Of a DNA stretch of 8,755 nucleotides, positions 1 through 6,924 are shown in pieces. The stretch is from an uncultured Methylophilus sp. Lineage in GTDB: Bacteria > Pseudomonadota > Gammaproteobacteria > Burkholderiales > Methylophilaceae. Numbering within the stretch: position 1 is the first letter of the stretch; the number at the start of each line of letters is the position of its first letter. A model generated the notes under the pieces. That model saw only the letters and a program-made list of their open reading frames with translations, made no database searches and was not told the DNA's origin. The DNA is taken from positions 1 through 8,755 of the forward strand of contig CAKZJM010000195.1 in NCBI GenBank assembly GCA_936943315.1, written 5' to 3'. A program made the translations under genes and the position numbers.

Positions 1-218
1 CTGTGATTTATGGTGGTGCCGATACGCAAACACTGGAATATCATGGGTTGGAGGCGGCGATGACCGTGCCTAATAGTGATATTCGTTTGTTTGGTAAACC
101 TGAATCCTTTGTGCGCCGTCGTATGGGGGTGGCACTGGCCACCGCAGAAAACACTGACCTTGCGCGTGAGCGTGCCAAACAGGCAGCCGCTTTGGTCACA
201 CCAAAAGCAGCAGGCTAA
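1..218 (+). CDS. purT: PurT, formate-dependent phosphoribosylglycinamide formyltransferase 2 (3' end only)
   Basis: This is the last 71 or so residues of PurT, an ATP-grasp enzyme that makes formyl-GAR from GAR, formate and ATP in cytoplasmic purine synthesis. The window starts mid-gene: bases 1-2 finish an upstream codon, and the GTG at position 3 is an internal valine, not a start. The visible part carries the family's C-terminal signature: a VIYGG stretch, the LFGKPE motif about 30 residues on, then RRRMGVALATAE and a final amphipathic helix (ARERAKQAA), closely resembling the end of E. coli PurT as I remember it. The catalytic ATP-grasp core lies outside the window. The stop is followed after 3 nt by the haemoglobin gene, so the two are probably co-transcribed. 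Identification is confident despite the short fragment. Confidence 0.93.
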   Translation, partial: VIYGGADTQTLEYHGLEAAMTVPNSDIRLFGKPESFVRRRMGVALATAENTDLARERAKQAAALVTPKAAG

Positions 219-221
219 GTC

Positions 222-647
222 ATGGCGCTGGAGATTCAAGAACCCAACACGGCCAAACAATCACTATTTGACTGGCTGGGTGGGGCAGAAAAAGGGGCAG
301 AGACCATACGCAACCTGGTCGAGACCTTTTACGACACCATGGATAGCGACCCCAAAGCAGCCGGTTTGCGCGCTATTCACCAGGCAGACTTAACCGAAGC
401 GCGCGAAAAACTGTTCATGTTTCTGATGGGATGGACAGGCGGGCCACAGTTGTATATAGAGCGTTATGGGCACCCGCGTTTACGTGCGAGGCACATGCCG
501 TTCCCCATCGATGAGTCTGCGCGTGACCAATGGATGTATTGCATGATTAAAGCCATGCATACGCTGCAGTTCGATGAGGCGCTGATGAAGCATATCGCCA
601 ATCAGCTGTATGGCGTGGCGGACTTTATGCGTAACCGTGAAGGATAA
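222..647 (+). CDS. Group II truncated haemoglobin (2-on-2 globin, TrHbO-like)
   Basis: A 141-residue single-domain haem protein of the group II truncated globin family, expected in the cytoplasm. Family members bind O2 or NO and are linked to oxygen supply, redox chemistry or nitrosative stress; the role here is not shown by the sequence. Visible landmarks are a helix B Phe-Tyr pair at 36-37 (B9-B10), a likely CD1 position at His53, a GGP turn at 73-75 (WTGGPQLY), the strongly conserved GHPRLRARHMPF block at 83-94 with the proximal haem ligand His91, and Trp104, the G8 tryptophan typical of group II. Length is normal for the family with a short N-terminal extension. The ATG lies 3 nt after the purT stop, with a weak AGCAGG upstream inside purT, suggesting translational coupling. 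Transcription ends at the hairpin at 676-704. Confidence 0.93.
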   Translation: MALEIQEPNTAKQSLFDWLGGAEKGAETIRNLVETFYDTMDSDPKAAGLRAIHQADLTEAREKLFMFLMGWTGGPQLYIERYGHPRLRARHMPFPIDESARDQWMYCMIKAMHTLQFDEALMKHIANQLYGVADFMRNREG

Positions 648-675
648 CTTTCTAAAAGCGTGTTTTGCCAGATAG

Positions 676-704
676 AAAAAAAGCCCCGAAGTTTCGGGGC
701 TTTT
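676..704. terminator. Bidirectional intrinsic terminator between the globin gene and the helicase pair
   Basis: An 8-bp GC-rich inverted repeat (GCCCCGAA at 683-690 and TTCGGGGC at 693-700) is flanked by seven A on the left (676-682) and four T on the right (701-704). Read on the minus strand it is a GC stem followed by seven U, ending 5 nt beyond the helicase stop codon. Read on the plus strand it has a shorter U tract and ends the purT-globin unit. It sits exactly between two convergent genes, as expected for a shared terminator. Confidence 0.93.
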
Positions 705-708
705 GATT

Positions 709-2130
709 TTATGATTCAGCGCTTACTGTTTCCACAACGTCTGCTTCTTTGTTTTCGGCTTTTTGTCGTGATTTACCACTACCACGTTTTGCCTGATTGC
801 GCGGTTGTGGTGAGGCTCTAAAACCAAAACCACCTAATAGCGCCGCGACCACTTTACGTTTAGCCGATGCTTGTTTTGCTGGAACTGGCTTGGGTGCTAC
901 GGCCGCTGAGGTTGGCTCGTACGGCTGGGAGAACCAGGCATCATCTGCTTTGCCGCCTTTGCTTGGGCGGGGTCGGCTGCCGATAGCGCCTTTTTCCTTT
1001 GGAATCTGCTTTTTAATCAGCTTTTCAATTTCATCAAAATACTTGGTTTCATCCTCGTCTATGAGTGAAATCGCGATGCCTTTGGCGCCCGCACGGCCGG
1101 TACGGCCAATCCGGTGGACGTAGTCTTCAGGCGCAGTAGAAATTTCGTAATTGATGACCAGTGGCAGGTCGCTAATATCCAGCCCACGAGCTGCAACATC
1201 TGTGGCAACAAGGGCGTGAATGGAGCCCGCCTTGAATGCATCCAGTGCCTCAATCCGTTCTTTTTGCGACTTGTCGCCGTGGATAGCGCTACAAGGGATC
1301 TGGTCACGTTCTAGTGCCCGTGCCAGTTTGCTGGCCGAGAGTTTGGTTTTTGTGAACACGATCACTTGCTGGTTGGCGTATTGTTTGAGCAGCTGGACCA
1401 GGAAACGCTGTTTCTGGTCGCTGTTCACCAAATAGGCTTTTTGCTCCACATTGTCGTTGGTGGCATTGCTGCGCGCCACCTCAATCAGCGTTGGATTATT
1501 CAGGAAAGCATCAGCCAGTTTCTTGATCTCATCAGAAAACGTGGCTGAAAACATCAAGTTCTGGCGCTGCTTGGGGAGCAATGCCAGGATGCGTTTCAGG
1601 TCCGGCATAAAGCCCATGTCCAGCATACGATCCGCTTCGTCCAGCACCAGAAACTGCACCTGGCTTAAAGACAAGGTCTTTTGCTCGACATGATCGAGCA
1701 AGCGGCCTGGTGTGGCCACCAGGATCTCAACACCGGTTTTCAGGTGAGGCGTCTGGGTTTTAATATCTACACCACCATACACCACCAGGCTACGCAACGC
1801 CGTATGCTTGGCATAGGTTTTGATGTTGTCGTACACCTGGATCGCCAACTCCCGTGTAGGCGCCAATACCAAGGCGCGAATCGGATGTTTGGCGGGAGAG
1901 GTGCTGGTGCTGGCCAGTGGCAGCAGGGTATGCAAAATAGGCAATGAAAACGCTGCCGTTTTGCCGGTACCCGTTTGCGCACCTGCCATCAAGTCCATCC
2001 GCTGCAAGGCCAAAGGGATGGCCTGCGCCTGAATGGGCGTGGGTGTCGTGTAACCAGACTCTTCAATCGCTTTTAACAGCGGCTCGGCCAGGCCGAGCGC
2101 ACGAAAATCTACTGTGGTTTGCTCAGACAT
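709..2130 (-). CDS. rhlE: DEAD-box ATP-dependent RNA helicase, RhlE type (second gene of a tandem pair)
   Basis: A 473-residue cytoplasmic ATP-dependent RNA helicase that would unwind short RNA duplexes in ribosome assembly, mRNA turnover or cold adaptation. All core motifs are present and intact: Q motif with Gln34, motif I AQTGTGKT (51-58), PTRELA (91-96), GG (119-120), TPGR (140-143), DEAD (164-167), SAT (195-197), ATDVAARGLD (309-318) and HRIGRTGR (339-346). The core ends near 375. A basic, probably disordered tail of about 95 residues follows (Pro/Ala/Lys-rich, with an ALLGGFGFR patch at 430-438) and likely binds RNA. The start lies 9 nt after the stop of the other helicase, and there is no good Shine-Dalgarno sequence, so translation is probably coupled. 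It is a clear paralogue of its neighbour but differs in its tail. The RhlE subfamily is likely; exact orthology is not certain. Confidence 0.92.
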   Translation of the reverse strand: MSEQTTVDFRALGLAEPLLKAIEESGYTTPTPIQAQAIPLALQRMDLMAGAQTGTGKTAAFSLPILHTLLPLASTSTSPAKHPIRALVLAPTRELAIQVYDNIKTYAKHTALRSLVVYGGVDIKTQTPHLKTGVEILVATPGRLLDHVEQKTLSLSQVQFLVLDEADRMLDMGFMPDLKRILALLPKQRQNLMFSATFSDEIKKLADAFLNNPTLIEVARSNATNDNVEQKAYLVNSDQKQRFLVQLLKQYANQQVIVFTKTKLSASKLARALERDQIPCSAIHGDKSQKERIEALDAFKAGSIHALVATDVAARGLDISDLPLVINYEISTAPEDYVHRIGRTGRAGAKGIAISLIDEDETKYFDEIEKLIKKQIPKEKGAIGSRPRPSKGGKADDAWFSQPYEPTSAAVAPKPVPAKQASAKRKVVAALLGGFGFRASPQPRNQAKRGSGKSRQKAENKEADVVETVSAES

Positions 2131-2139
2131 AGGCTAGGC

Positions 2140-3708
2140 TTAAACGAATGAACGAGGACGTTTTACACCAGAATCACCGAACGACTTACCTGCTGGGCGT
2201 GGTTTGTTATTACCACGGTTAGCATTTGGGTTGCCAAAGCGCTCCTGGTTGTTGCCAGCCGGACGTGGGCGGCGTTGACCGAATTCGTCAGCCAATGCAC
2301 GTGCAAACTGAAAGTCTGTATCTTTGTTGTAGCTCTTGCTGTTACCATTCACTTCTTTGTCAGGTCTCGCATCAGCTTGACGAGGTGCGCGCGGTGCGTA
2401 TGGTTTGTTACCCTGCGCTTCACGGCTGCCGCCTTCACGATGACCTTCACGGGCAACGCGATCACCAAAAGATTTACCTTGACGGTCATCACGGCGGAAG
2501 CCGCCTTTGCCCTGTGGTTTGCCTTGGCCTGGGCGTTTGCCGCGACGGCTATCGCCATCATCCGTACGCACGGCACGTTTAGGCTCAAAACCGGCAATCA
2601 CCTCTGCCTGCAATTTCTGGCCAGTGTACTGTTCAATTTTGCGCAGCAGGTGGCGGTCAGCGTTTGAAGCAAAGGAAATGGCCACGCCAGTGTTGTTTGC
2701 ACGGCCGGTACGGCCGATACGGTGCACATAATCTTCGGCAAATTTAGGCAGGTCATAATTGATGACGTGTGAAATACCTTGCACATCAATACCACGTGCG
2801 GCTACATCGGTAGCCACCAATACTTTGACATCGCCATGACGCAATTTGGTCAGTGTACGGTTACGCGCACCCTGGGTCATATCCCCATGCAGTGCGGCCG
2901 TGCGGTGGCCTGCGGCATACAAGTCTTCAGCCAGCAAGTCGGCATGGCGCTTGGTGCTGGTGAAAATAATGGTTTGGTTCACATCTGGGGCAATCAGCAA
3001 ATGCTCCAGCAGTTTGTTTTTGTGGTTCATGTCGTCCACAAAGTGCAGGCGCTGTTCAATGTTCGCGTGTCTTTCTTTCTGGCCAGCCACTTGAATGGTG
3101 AGCGGGTCGCGCAAGAAACGTTTGCCAATGTCCATAATGCCATCCAGCGTTGCAGAGAACAGCAGGGTTTGGCGATCTGCAGGCAGGGCTTCGCAAATGC
3201 GCTCAACGTCTGGCATAAAGCCCATGTCCAGCATGCGGTCTGCTTCGTCCAGCACCAGCATTTGCAAACGGCTCAAATCAATACGGCCGCGCTCAAGGTG
3301 GTCAATAAAACGGCCTGGGGTCGCGACCAGGATATCTAGCGGTTGCGACAACAGCTTGTTTTGTAAAGGGTAAGGCATGCCGCCGACGATGCTGATGCAA
3401 CGGGCGCGCAGGAATTTACCGTATTTACGTGCTGCTTCGTTCACTTGAGCTGCCAATTCGCGGGTAGGTGTCAATACCAGAATGCGTGGGCCACGGCTAC
3501 GCACTGGATGTTGGGTTGCCAGCAAATTCAGGGCTGGCAGGGTAAATGCAGCGGTTTTGCCTGTGCCGGTTTGGGCAGAGGCCATAATGTCACGGCCTTG
3601 TAAGGCTTCAGGAATAGATTGCGCCTGGATTGGGGTTGGATTTTCATAGCCTGCATCGGTTAATGCACGCAAAATGGATGGGTCAAGATTTAAATCTGCA
3701 AAAGACAA
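2140..3708 (-). CDS. rhlE: DEAD-box ATP-dependent RNA helicase, RhlE type, TTG start (first gene of the pair)
   Basis: A 522-residue cytoplasmic RNA helicase. The start MSFADLNL is typical of RhlE. Core motifs are complete: Gln28 of the Q motif, AQTGTGKT (45-52), PTRELA (81-86), GG (109-110), TPGR (130-133), DEAD (154-157), SAT (185-187), ATDVAARGID (299-308) and HRIGRTGR (329-336). Residues from about 378 form a long low-complexity tail rich in Gly, Arg, Asn, Gln and Lys, with GKSFGD occurring twice (411-416 and 507-512) and RPRPAG/KPRPAG repeats; such tails bind RNA and can drive condensates or degradosome contacts. The start codon is TTG at 3706-3708: no in-frame ATG precedes it, AAGGGA sits 6 nt upstream, and the family start fits. 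It leads the two-helicase operon, expressed from the promoter at 4007-4034 through a long leader. Confidence 0.93.
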   Translation of the reverse strand: MSFADLNLDPSILRALTDAGYENPTPIQAQSIPEALQGRDIMASAQTGTGKTAAFTLPALNLLATQHPVRSRGPRILVLTPTRELAAQVNEAARKYGKFLRARCISIVGGMPYPLQNKLLSQPLDILVATPGRFIDHLERGRIDLSRLQMLVLDEADRMLDMGFMPDVERICEALPADRQTLLFSATLDGIMDIGKRFLRDPLTIQVAGQKERHANIEQRLHFVDDMNHKNKLLEHLLIAPDVNQTIIFTSTKRHADLLAEDLYAAGHRTAALHGDMTQGARNRTLTKLRHGDVKVLVATDVAARGIDVQGISHVINYDLPKFAEDYVHRIGRTGRANNTGVAISFASNADRHLLRKIEQYTGQKLQAEVIAGFEPKRAVRTDDGDSRRGKRPGQGKPQGKGGFRRDDRQGKSFGDRVAREGHREGGSREAQGNKPYAPRAPRQADARPDKEVNGNSKSYNKDTDFQFARALADEFGQRRPRPAGNNQERFGNPNANRGNNKPRPAGKSFGDSGVKRPRSFV

Positions 3709-3714
3709 GGAATG

Positions 3715-3720
3715 TCCCTT
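3715..3720 (-). promoter_or_regulatory. Ribosome binding site supporting the TTG start of the first helicase
   Basis: On the minus strand AAGGGA precedes the TTG at 3708-3706 with a 6-nt spacer. It decides the start, since the only nearby ATG (at about 3724) is out of frame. The same bases can pair with CCCTTT just upstream (3740-3735 in RNA order) around a 13-nt loop, so the site could be partly hidden in a hairpin. Confidence 0.6.
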
Positions 3721-3777
3721 TCATCAACAATTAAAAAGGGCGCTAGTAAAGCAAAAGCAGGGCTAGTGTTGTGACCG

Positions 3778-3888
3778 TTACAAATAAATGTAGGGTGCAA
3801 TCAACGAAGCCAAAGCAACATTATGGAAATGAATTGCTTTTACCGGCGCTTGGGCATGGCCACTAACCGATAAAAGAAGATGTGTCAT
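3778..3888 (-). CDS. Possible 36-residue upstream ORF in the helicase leader (unrecognised)
   Basis: On the minus strand an ATG at 3888 opens 36 codons ending with TAA at 3780-3778. The predicted peptide begins MTHLLLSVSG, has three histidines in its first two thirds, and ends in a hydrophobic segment (NVALASLIAPYIYL). The upstream ribosome binding signal is weak (GAAG about 7 nt before). It could be a regulatory leader peptide or chance; there is no recognisable family. It overlaps the main leader hairpin at 3812-3840, so its translation would disrupt that hairpin. Confidence 0.2.
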   Translation of the reverse strand: MTHLLLSVSGHAQAPVKAIHFHNVALASLIAPYIYL

Positions 3889-4006
3889 TAAGACTTCATC
3901 TAAAGATGATAACCTCAAAATTTCGCGAGTTATCGACAGGTCAGGGCAATGAATTCAAAACGTAAGATAGCGGGTCAAGTACCAGCCGCGTTTTAAAGTT
4001 GCTCGC

Positions 4007-4034
4007 AGTATAGCCATTTTATTTTAAAAGTCAA
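4007..4034 (-). promoter_or_regulatory. Sigma70-type promoter for the two-helicase operon
   Basis: Read on the minus strand: -35 TTGACT (4034-4029), a 16-nt spacer, and -10 TATACT (4012-4007). Both boxes match consensus at 5 of 6 positions. The predicted start is near 4000. It is the best promoter match seen in the intergenic region and faces away from the typA promoter, with the -35 regions of the two overlapping. Confidence 0.72.
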
Positions 4035-4059
4035 ATATTTAGTTGATTTGTGATAAAAT
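4031..4059 (+). promoter_or_regulatory. Extended -10 promoter for typA/bipA
   Basis: TGATAAAAT at 4051-4059 is an extended -10 element (TG, one base, then TAAAAT). The 17-nt-spaced -35 position (4031-4036, TCAAAT) is poor, which the extended -10 would compensate. Start of transcription is expected near 4066, giving a leader of 12 nt to the first ATG or 24 nt to the second. The -35 region lies on the same bases as the -35 of the opposing helicase promoter. Confidence 0.6.
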
Positions 4060-4077
4060 CGCGCCCTTTCCAAACAT

Positions 4078-5916
4078 ATGGCAGTTCACATGGCACGCAA
4101 TCTTAGAAATATCGCAATTATCGCCCACGTTGACCACGGTAAAACCACCATGGTCGATAAATTACTCCAGCAATCTGGCACGTTTGCTTCACACCAAGCG
4201 GTGACTGAACGTGTGATGGATAGTAATGATCTGGAAAAAGAGCGCGGTATTACTATTTTGGCTAAAAACACGGCCTTAACCAAAAACACTGCGGTGAACT
4301 ATGAAGGCACTCACATCAATATCGTGGATACCCCCGGGCACGCGGACTTTGGTGGTGAAGTCGAGCGTGTATTGGGTATGGTGGATGGTGTGGTCTTGCT
4401 GGTCGATGCTGTGGAAGGCCCGATGCCACAGACCCGCTTCGTAACCAAGAAGGCATTGGCCTTGGGTTTGCGTCCTATTGTGGTGATTAACAAGGTAGAC
4501 CGTCCAAGCGCACGTCCTGACTGGGTGATCAACCACACATTTGATTTGTTTGCCAACTTGGGCGCGACAGATGAGCAACTGGACTTTCCGGTTGTTTACG
4601 CCTCAGCCTTGAATGGCTTCGCCACCCTGGACTTGAAGACCCCTTCAGACAATATGCGCGCGCTGTTTGACACGATTTTAAGCCATGTTGAACCGCCTAA
4701 AGGTGACAGCGAAGCGCCACTGCAATTGCAAATTTCGGCTCTGGATTACTCTACTTATACCGGTCGTTTGGGCGTGGGCCGCATCACCAATGGCCGCATC
4801 AAGCCAGGCCAGGTCGTGGCAGTGATGCGCGAAGACGAACAAGTGGCCCAAGGCCGTATCAACCAGGTGCTTGGTTTTAAAGGCTTGGAGCGCGTGCCGG
4901 TTGAAGAAGCTGAAGCAGGTGACATTGTCATTATTTCAGGGATTGAAGAAATTGGGATTGGCTTCACCATCTGTGATCGTGATAAGCCTGTCGGTTTGCC
5001 GCATTTAGGCGTGGACGAGCCCACCTTGACCATGGACTTTATGGTGAACACTTCGCCATTGGCCGGTACAGAAGGTAAATTTATTACCTCACGTCAAATT
5101 CGTGACCGCCTGACTAAAGAGTTGTTGGTTAACGTGGCTTTGCGTGTGGAAGATACAGAGGATACCGATGTATTCCGTGTATCAGGCCGTGGTGAGCTGC
5201 ATTTGACGATTCTGCTGGAAAACATGCGCCGTGAAGGCTTTGAAATCGCCGTGGGTAAACCACGCGTGGTGTTTAGAGAAATCAATGGTGAAAAATGTGA
5301 GCCTTATGAAATCCTGACGGTCGACGTTGAAGATGAAAACCAGGGTGCGGTGATGGAGGAGTTGGGTCGTCGTCGTGGCGAAATGACCAATATGGAGTCT
5401 GACGGCAACGGACGTACCCGTTTGGAATACCGCATTCCAGCCCGTGGCCTGATTGGCTTTCAAGGTGAGTTTTTAACATTGACACGTGGTACTGGCTTGA
5501 TGGCGCATATTTTTGATGAATATGCACCGGTAAAAGCAGATATGCCTGGCCGTCGTAATGGCGTATTGATTTCAGCGGAACAAGGCGAAGCTGTGGCTTA
5601 TGCGCTGTGGAAACTGCAAGACCGCGGTAAAATGTTCTCAAGCCCAGGCGACAGATTGTATGAAGGCATGATTATCGGTATTCATAGCCGTGATAATGAC
5701 TTGGTCGTGAACCCGATCAAAGGCAAGCAACTCACTAACGTGCGTGCCTCTGGGACTGATGAAGCCGTGCGTCTGATCCCGCCCGTCTCATTGAGCCTGG
5801 AGAGTGCGGTAGAGTTTATCGATGACGATGAATTGGTGGAAATCACACCAAAAACCATCCGTTTGCGTAAACGCTATCTGCTGGAGCACGAGCGTAAACG
5901 CGCCTCAAAAGACTAA
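4078..5916 (+). CDS. typA: BipA/TypA, ribosome-associated translational GTPase
   Basis: A 612-residue GTPase of the elongation-factor family that binds 70S ribosomes and helps 50S subunit assembly, especially in the cold and under stress. GTP-binding motifs are intact: AHVDHGKTT (G1, 16-24), RGIT (G2, 56-59), DTPGH (G3, 84-88), NKVD (G4, 138-141) and SAL (G5, 176-178). Then come the beta-barrel domain 2 (around 205-290), the EF-G-like domains III and V, and the BipA-specific C-terminal domain with GRRNGVLIS and the SPGDRLYEGMIIG block, ending in a basic tail (RKRYLLEHERKR). Length is normal. Two in-frame ATGs exist: 4078 (used here, the longest) and 4090. The latter gives MARNLRNIAII, closer to the usual family start, and neither has a clear ribosome binding site. 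It is divergent from the helicase operon and monocistronic, with a terminator right after it. Confidence 0.97.
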   Translation: MAVHMARNLRNIAIIAHVDHGKTTMVDKLLQQSGTFASHQAVTERVMDSNDLEKERGITILAKNTALTKNTAVNYEGTHINIVDTPGHADFGGEVERVLGMVDGVVLLVDAVEGPMPQTRFVTKKALALGLRPIVVINKVDRPSARPDWVINHTFDLFANLGATDEQLDFPVVYASALNGFATLDLKTPSDNMRALFDTILSHVEPPKGDSEAPLQLQISALDYSTYTGRLGVGRITNGRIKPGQVVAVMREDEQVAQGRINQVLGFKGLERVPVEEAEAGDIVIISGIEEIGIGFTICDRDKPVGLPHLGVDEPTLTMDFMVNTSPLAGTEGKFITSRQIRDRLTKELLVNVALRVEDTEDTDVFRVSGRGELHLTILLENMRREGFEIAVGKPRVVFREINGEKCEPYEILTVDVEDENQGAVMEELGRRRGEMTNMESDGNGRTRLEYRIPARGLIGFQGEFLTLTRGTGLMAHIFDEYAPVKADMPGRRNGVLISAEQGEAVAYALWKLQDRGKMFSSPGDRLYEGMIIGIHSRDNDLVVNPIKGKQLTNVRASGTDEAVRLIPPVSLSLESAVEFIDDDELVEITPKTIRLRKRYLLEHERKRASKD

Positions 5917-5920
5917 CTTT

Positions 5921-5946
5921 AAAAGCCAGCTTAGCTGGCTTTTTTA
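5921..5946 (+). terminator. Intrinsic terminator of typA
   Basis: AGCCAGC (5924-5930) and GCTGGCT (5934-5940) form a 7-bp stem around TTA, preceded by A's and followed by TTTTT. It begins 4 nt after the typA stop, which makes typA a single-gene unit. A's upstream of the stem mean it could also work weakly on the other strand, where no gene is close. Confidence 0.9.
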
Positions 5947-5970
5947 TTGCCTGTTCAACTCAGGGCTGCC

Positions 5971-6000
5971 TTGGCGTTTGTAAAATAACTGCGCTACACT
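5971..6000 (+). promoter_or_regulatory. Candidate sigma70 promoter for the PPK2 gene
   Basis: TTGGCG (5971-5976) and TACACT (5995-6000) lie 18 nt apart in the gap after the typA terminator, each matching consensus at 4 of 6 positions. A start near 6007 would leave about 11 nt to the first ATG (6018) or 23 nt to the second (6030). The match is moderate, supported mainly by position between a terminator and a gene. Confidence 0.4.
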
Positions 6001-6017
6001 TATTGGCAAAGTATTGA

Positions 6018-6842
6018 ATGAAGAGCGATATGGGATTATTAGAACAGTACCGTGTGAATCCGAAGAAGTTTTCGTTAAAGCAGTTCAAGCCGGACGATAA
6101 ATCCGCCCGCACTGGTGATAAGGAAAAAGATGCGGCCTTATTGGCTGATTTGGCGCATCAGATCAATGTCAGGCAGGATATTTTACATGCTGAAGCCAAG
6201 CACAAAGTCGTGCTGCTGCTGCAAGGCATGGATACCAGCGGCAAAGATGGCACTATTAAGCATGTTTTCAGCGCCTGTGACCCGTTGGGGATCCGGCTCG
6301 CCAGCTTTAAGGCGCCCAGTGACGAAGAGTTGGCCCATGATTATTTATGGCGAGTGCATGCTCAGGTGCCTGCCAAGGGTGAGCTGGTCATTTTTAACCG
6401 CAGCCATTATGAAGATGTGCTGATTGTGAAAGTGCATGACTGGATAGATGATGACGAGTGCAAGCGCCGCTTTCAGCAAATCAATGACTTTGAACGCATG
6501 CTGACCGAAACAGGCACCACGCTCATCAAGTGCTTTTTGCATATTTCAAAAGAAGAGCAAAAAGAACGGTTGCAAGAGCGGCTGGATGATCCCACCAAGC
6601 ACTGGAAGTTTAACCCCAAGGATTTGGACGAGCGCGCACTATGGGACAAATACATGGTTGCCTATGAAGAAGCCTTGCAGCGTACCTCGACCGACTATGC
6701 GCCATGGTATGTGATCCCGGCAGACTCCAAAACCAATCGCAATTTGCTGGTTTCCCAGATATTGCTGGAGACGCTGAACCAGTTGCCATTGGCATATCCG
6801 GCCAAACCCAAGGCATGGGAAAAGCTGACCATCAAAGATTAA
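6018..6842 (+). CDS. Polyphosphate:nucleotide phosphotransferase, PPK2 family (class III-like)
   Basis: A 274-residue cytoplasmic P-loop kinase that uses inorganic polyphosphate to phosphorylate nucleotides (ADP and/or AMP). Seen in the protein: the Walker A loop GMDTSGKDG (70-78) with Lys76 and Asp72, the Walker B region FNRSHYEDVL (126-135), and the lid segment KHWKFNPKDLDER (194-206). The HYED form of the Walker B region, where class I enzymes have WYNR, and the short single-domain build with an N-terminal YRVNPKKFSL stretch fit class III enzymes, which act on both AMP and ADP; substrate use is inferred. Two starts are possible. The ATG at 6030 has AAGAG 4 nt upstream (6021-6025) and may be the true one; the ATG at 6018 has little signal. 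No PPK1 or exopolyphosphatase gene is adjacent, and no terminator follows. Confidence 0.92.
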   Translation: MKSDMGLLEQYRVNPKKFSLKQFKPDDKSARTGDKEKDAALLADLAHQINVRQDILHAEAKHKVVLLLQGMDTSGKDGTIKHVFSACDPLGIRLASFKAPSDEELAHDYLWRVHAQVPAKGELVIFNRSHYEDVLIVKVHDWIDDDECKRRFQQINDFERMLTETGTTLIKCFLHISKEEQKERLQERLDDPTKHWKFNPKDLDERALWDKYMVAYEEALQRTSTDYAPWYVIPADSKTNRNLLVSQILLETLNQLPLAYPAKPKAWEKLTIKD

Positions 6843-6855
6843 TCATGAGGAATTA

Positions 6856-6921
6856 ATGATTTTACGCTGTGAAGATCGCTACAGATTACAGTTTAATGAT
6901 GCTGGATTGTTTTTTGACTAA
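6856..6921 (+). CDS. Possible 21-residue leader ORF coupled to the sensor kinase (unrecognised)
   Basis: ATG at 6856 has a good ribosome binding site (GAGGA, 6847-6851, 4-nt spacer) and reads 21 codons to TAA at 6919-6921. The stop is 3 nt before the kinase ATG, which has no ribosome binding site of its own. The peptide begins MILRCEDRYRL and ends AGLFFD, polar with an aromatic end, and matches no family I know. The arrangement suggests that ribosomes ending here restart on the kinase gene. The site lies in the loop of a weak AATCAT/ATGATT hairpin (6841-6846 and 6856-6861) that touches the PPK2 stop codon. It could be chance, given the short length. Confidence 0.4.
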   Translation: MILRCEDRYRLQFNDAGLFFD

Positions 6922-6924
6922 ACC

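Larger units (their letters stand above)
3709..4000 (-). promoter_or_regulatory. Long structured 5' leader of the helicase operon
   Basis: If transcription starts about 7 nt below the -10 box at 4007-4012, the helicase mRNA carries roughly 290 nt of leader. Within it I see these inverted repeats: GATAAC/GTTATC (3908-3913 and 3929-3934, 15-nt loop); AAAGCAA/TTGCTTT (3812-3818 and 3834-3840) with an inner CATT/AATG stem (3819-3822 and 3828-3831) and a 2-nt bulge; and CCCTTT/AAAGGG (3716-3721 and 3735-3740) covering the ribosome binding site. Two AGATG copies (near 3879 and 3905) could compete for one CATCT (near 3898). Long leaders on RNA helicase genes often serve cold induction or autoregulation in other bacteria; here that is inference only. 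No known riboswitch class was recognised. Confidence 0.45.

Noticed and set aside
2779..3339. 186-codon plus-strand ORF antisense to the first helicase
   Set aside because: It is antisense to the helicase core motifs and its composition mirrors the opposite strand's codons; no domain recognised.
3959..3983. TTGACC on the minus strand at about 3977-3972 as a second helicase promoter
   Set aside because: No good -10 box lies 16-18 nt downstream (AATTCA only); the promoter at 4007-4034 is far better.
5282..5641. 119-codon minus-strand ORF inside typA
   Set aside because: It lies wholly antisense to well-conserved BipA coding sequence and its protein looks random (Pro/His/Arg-rich, no domain).
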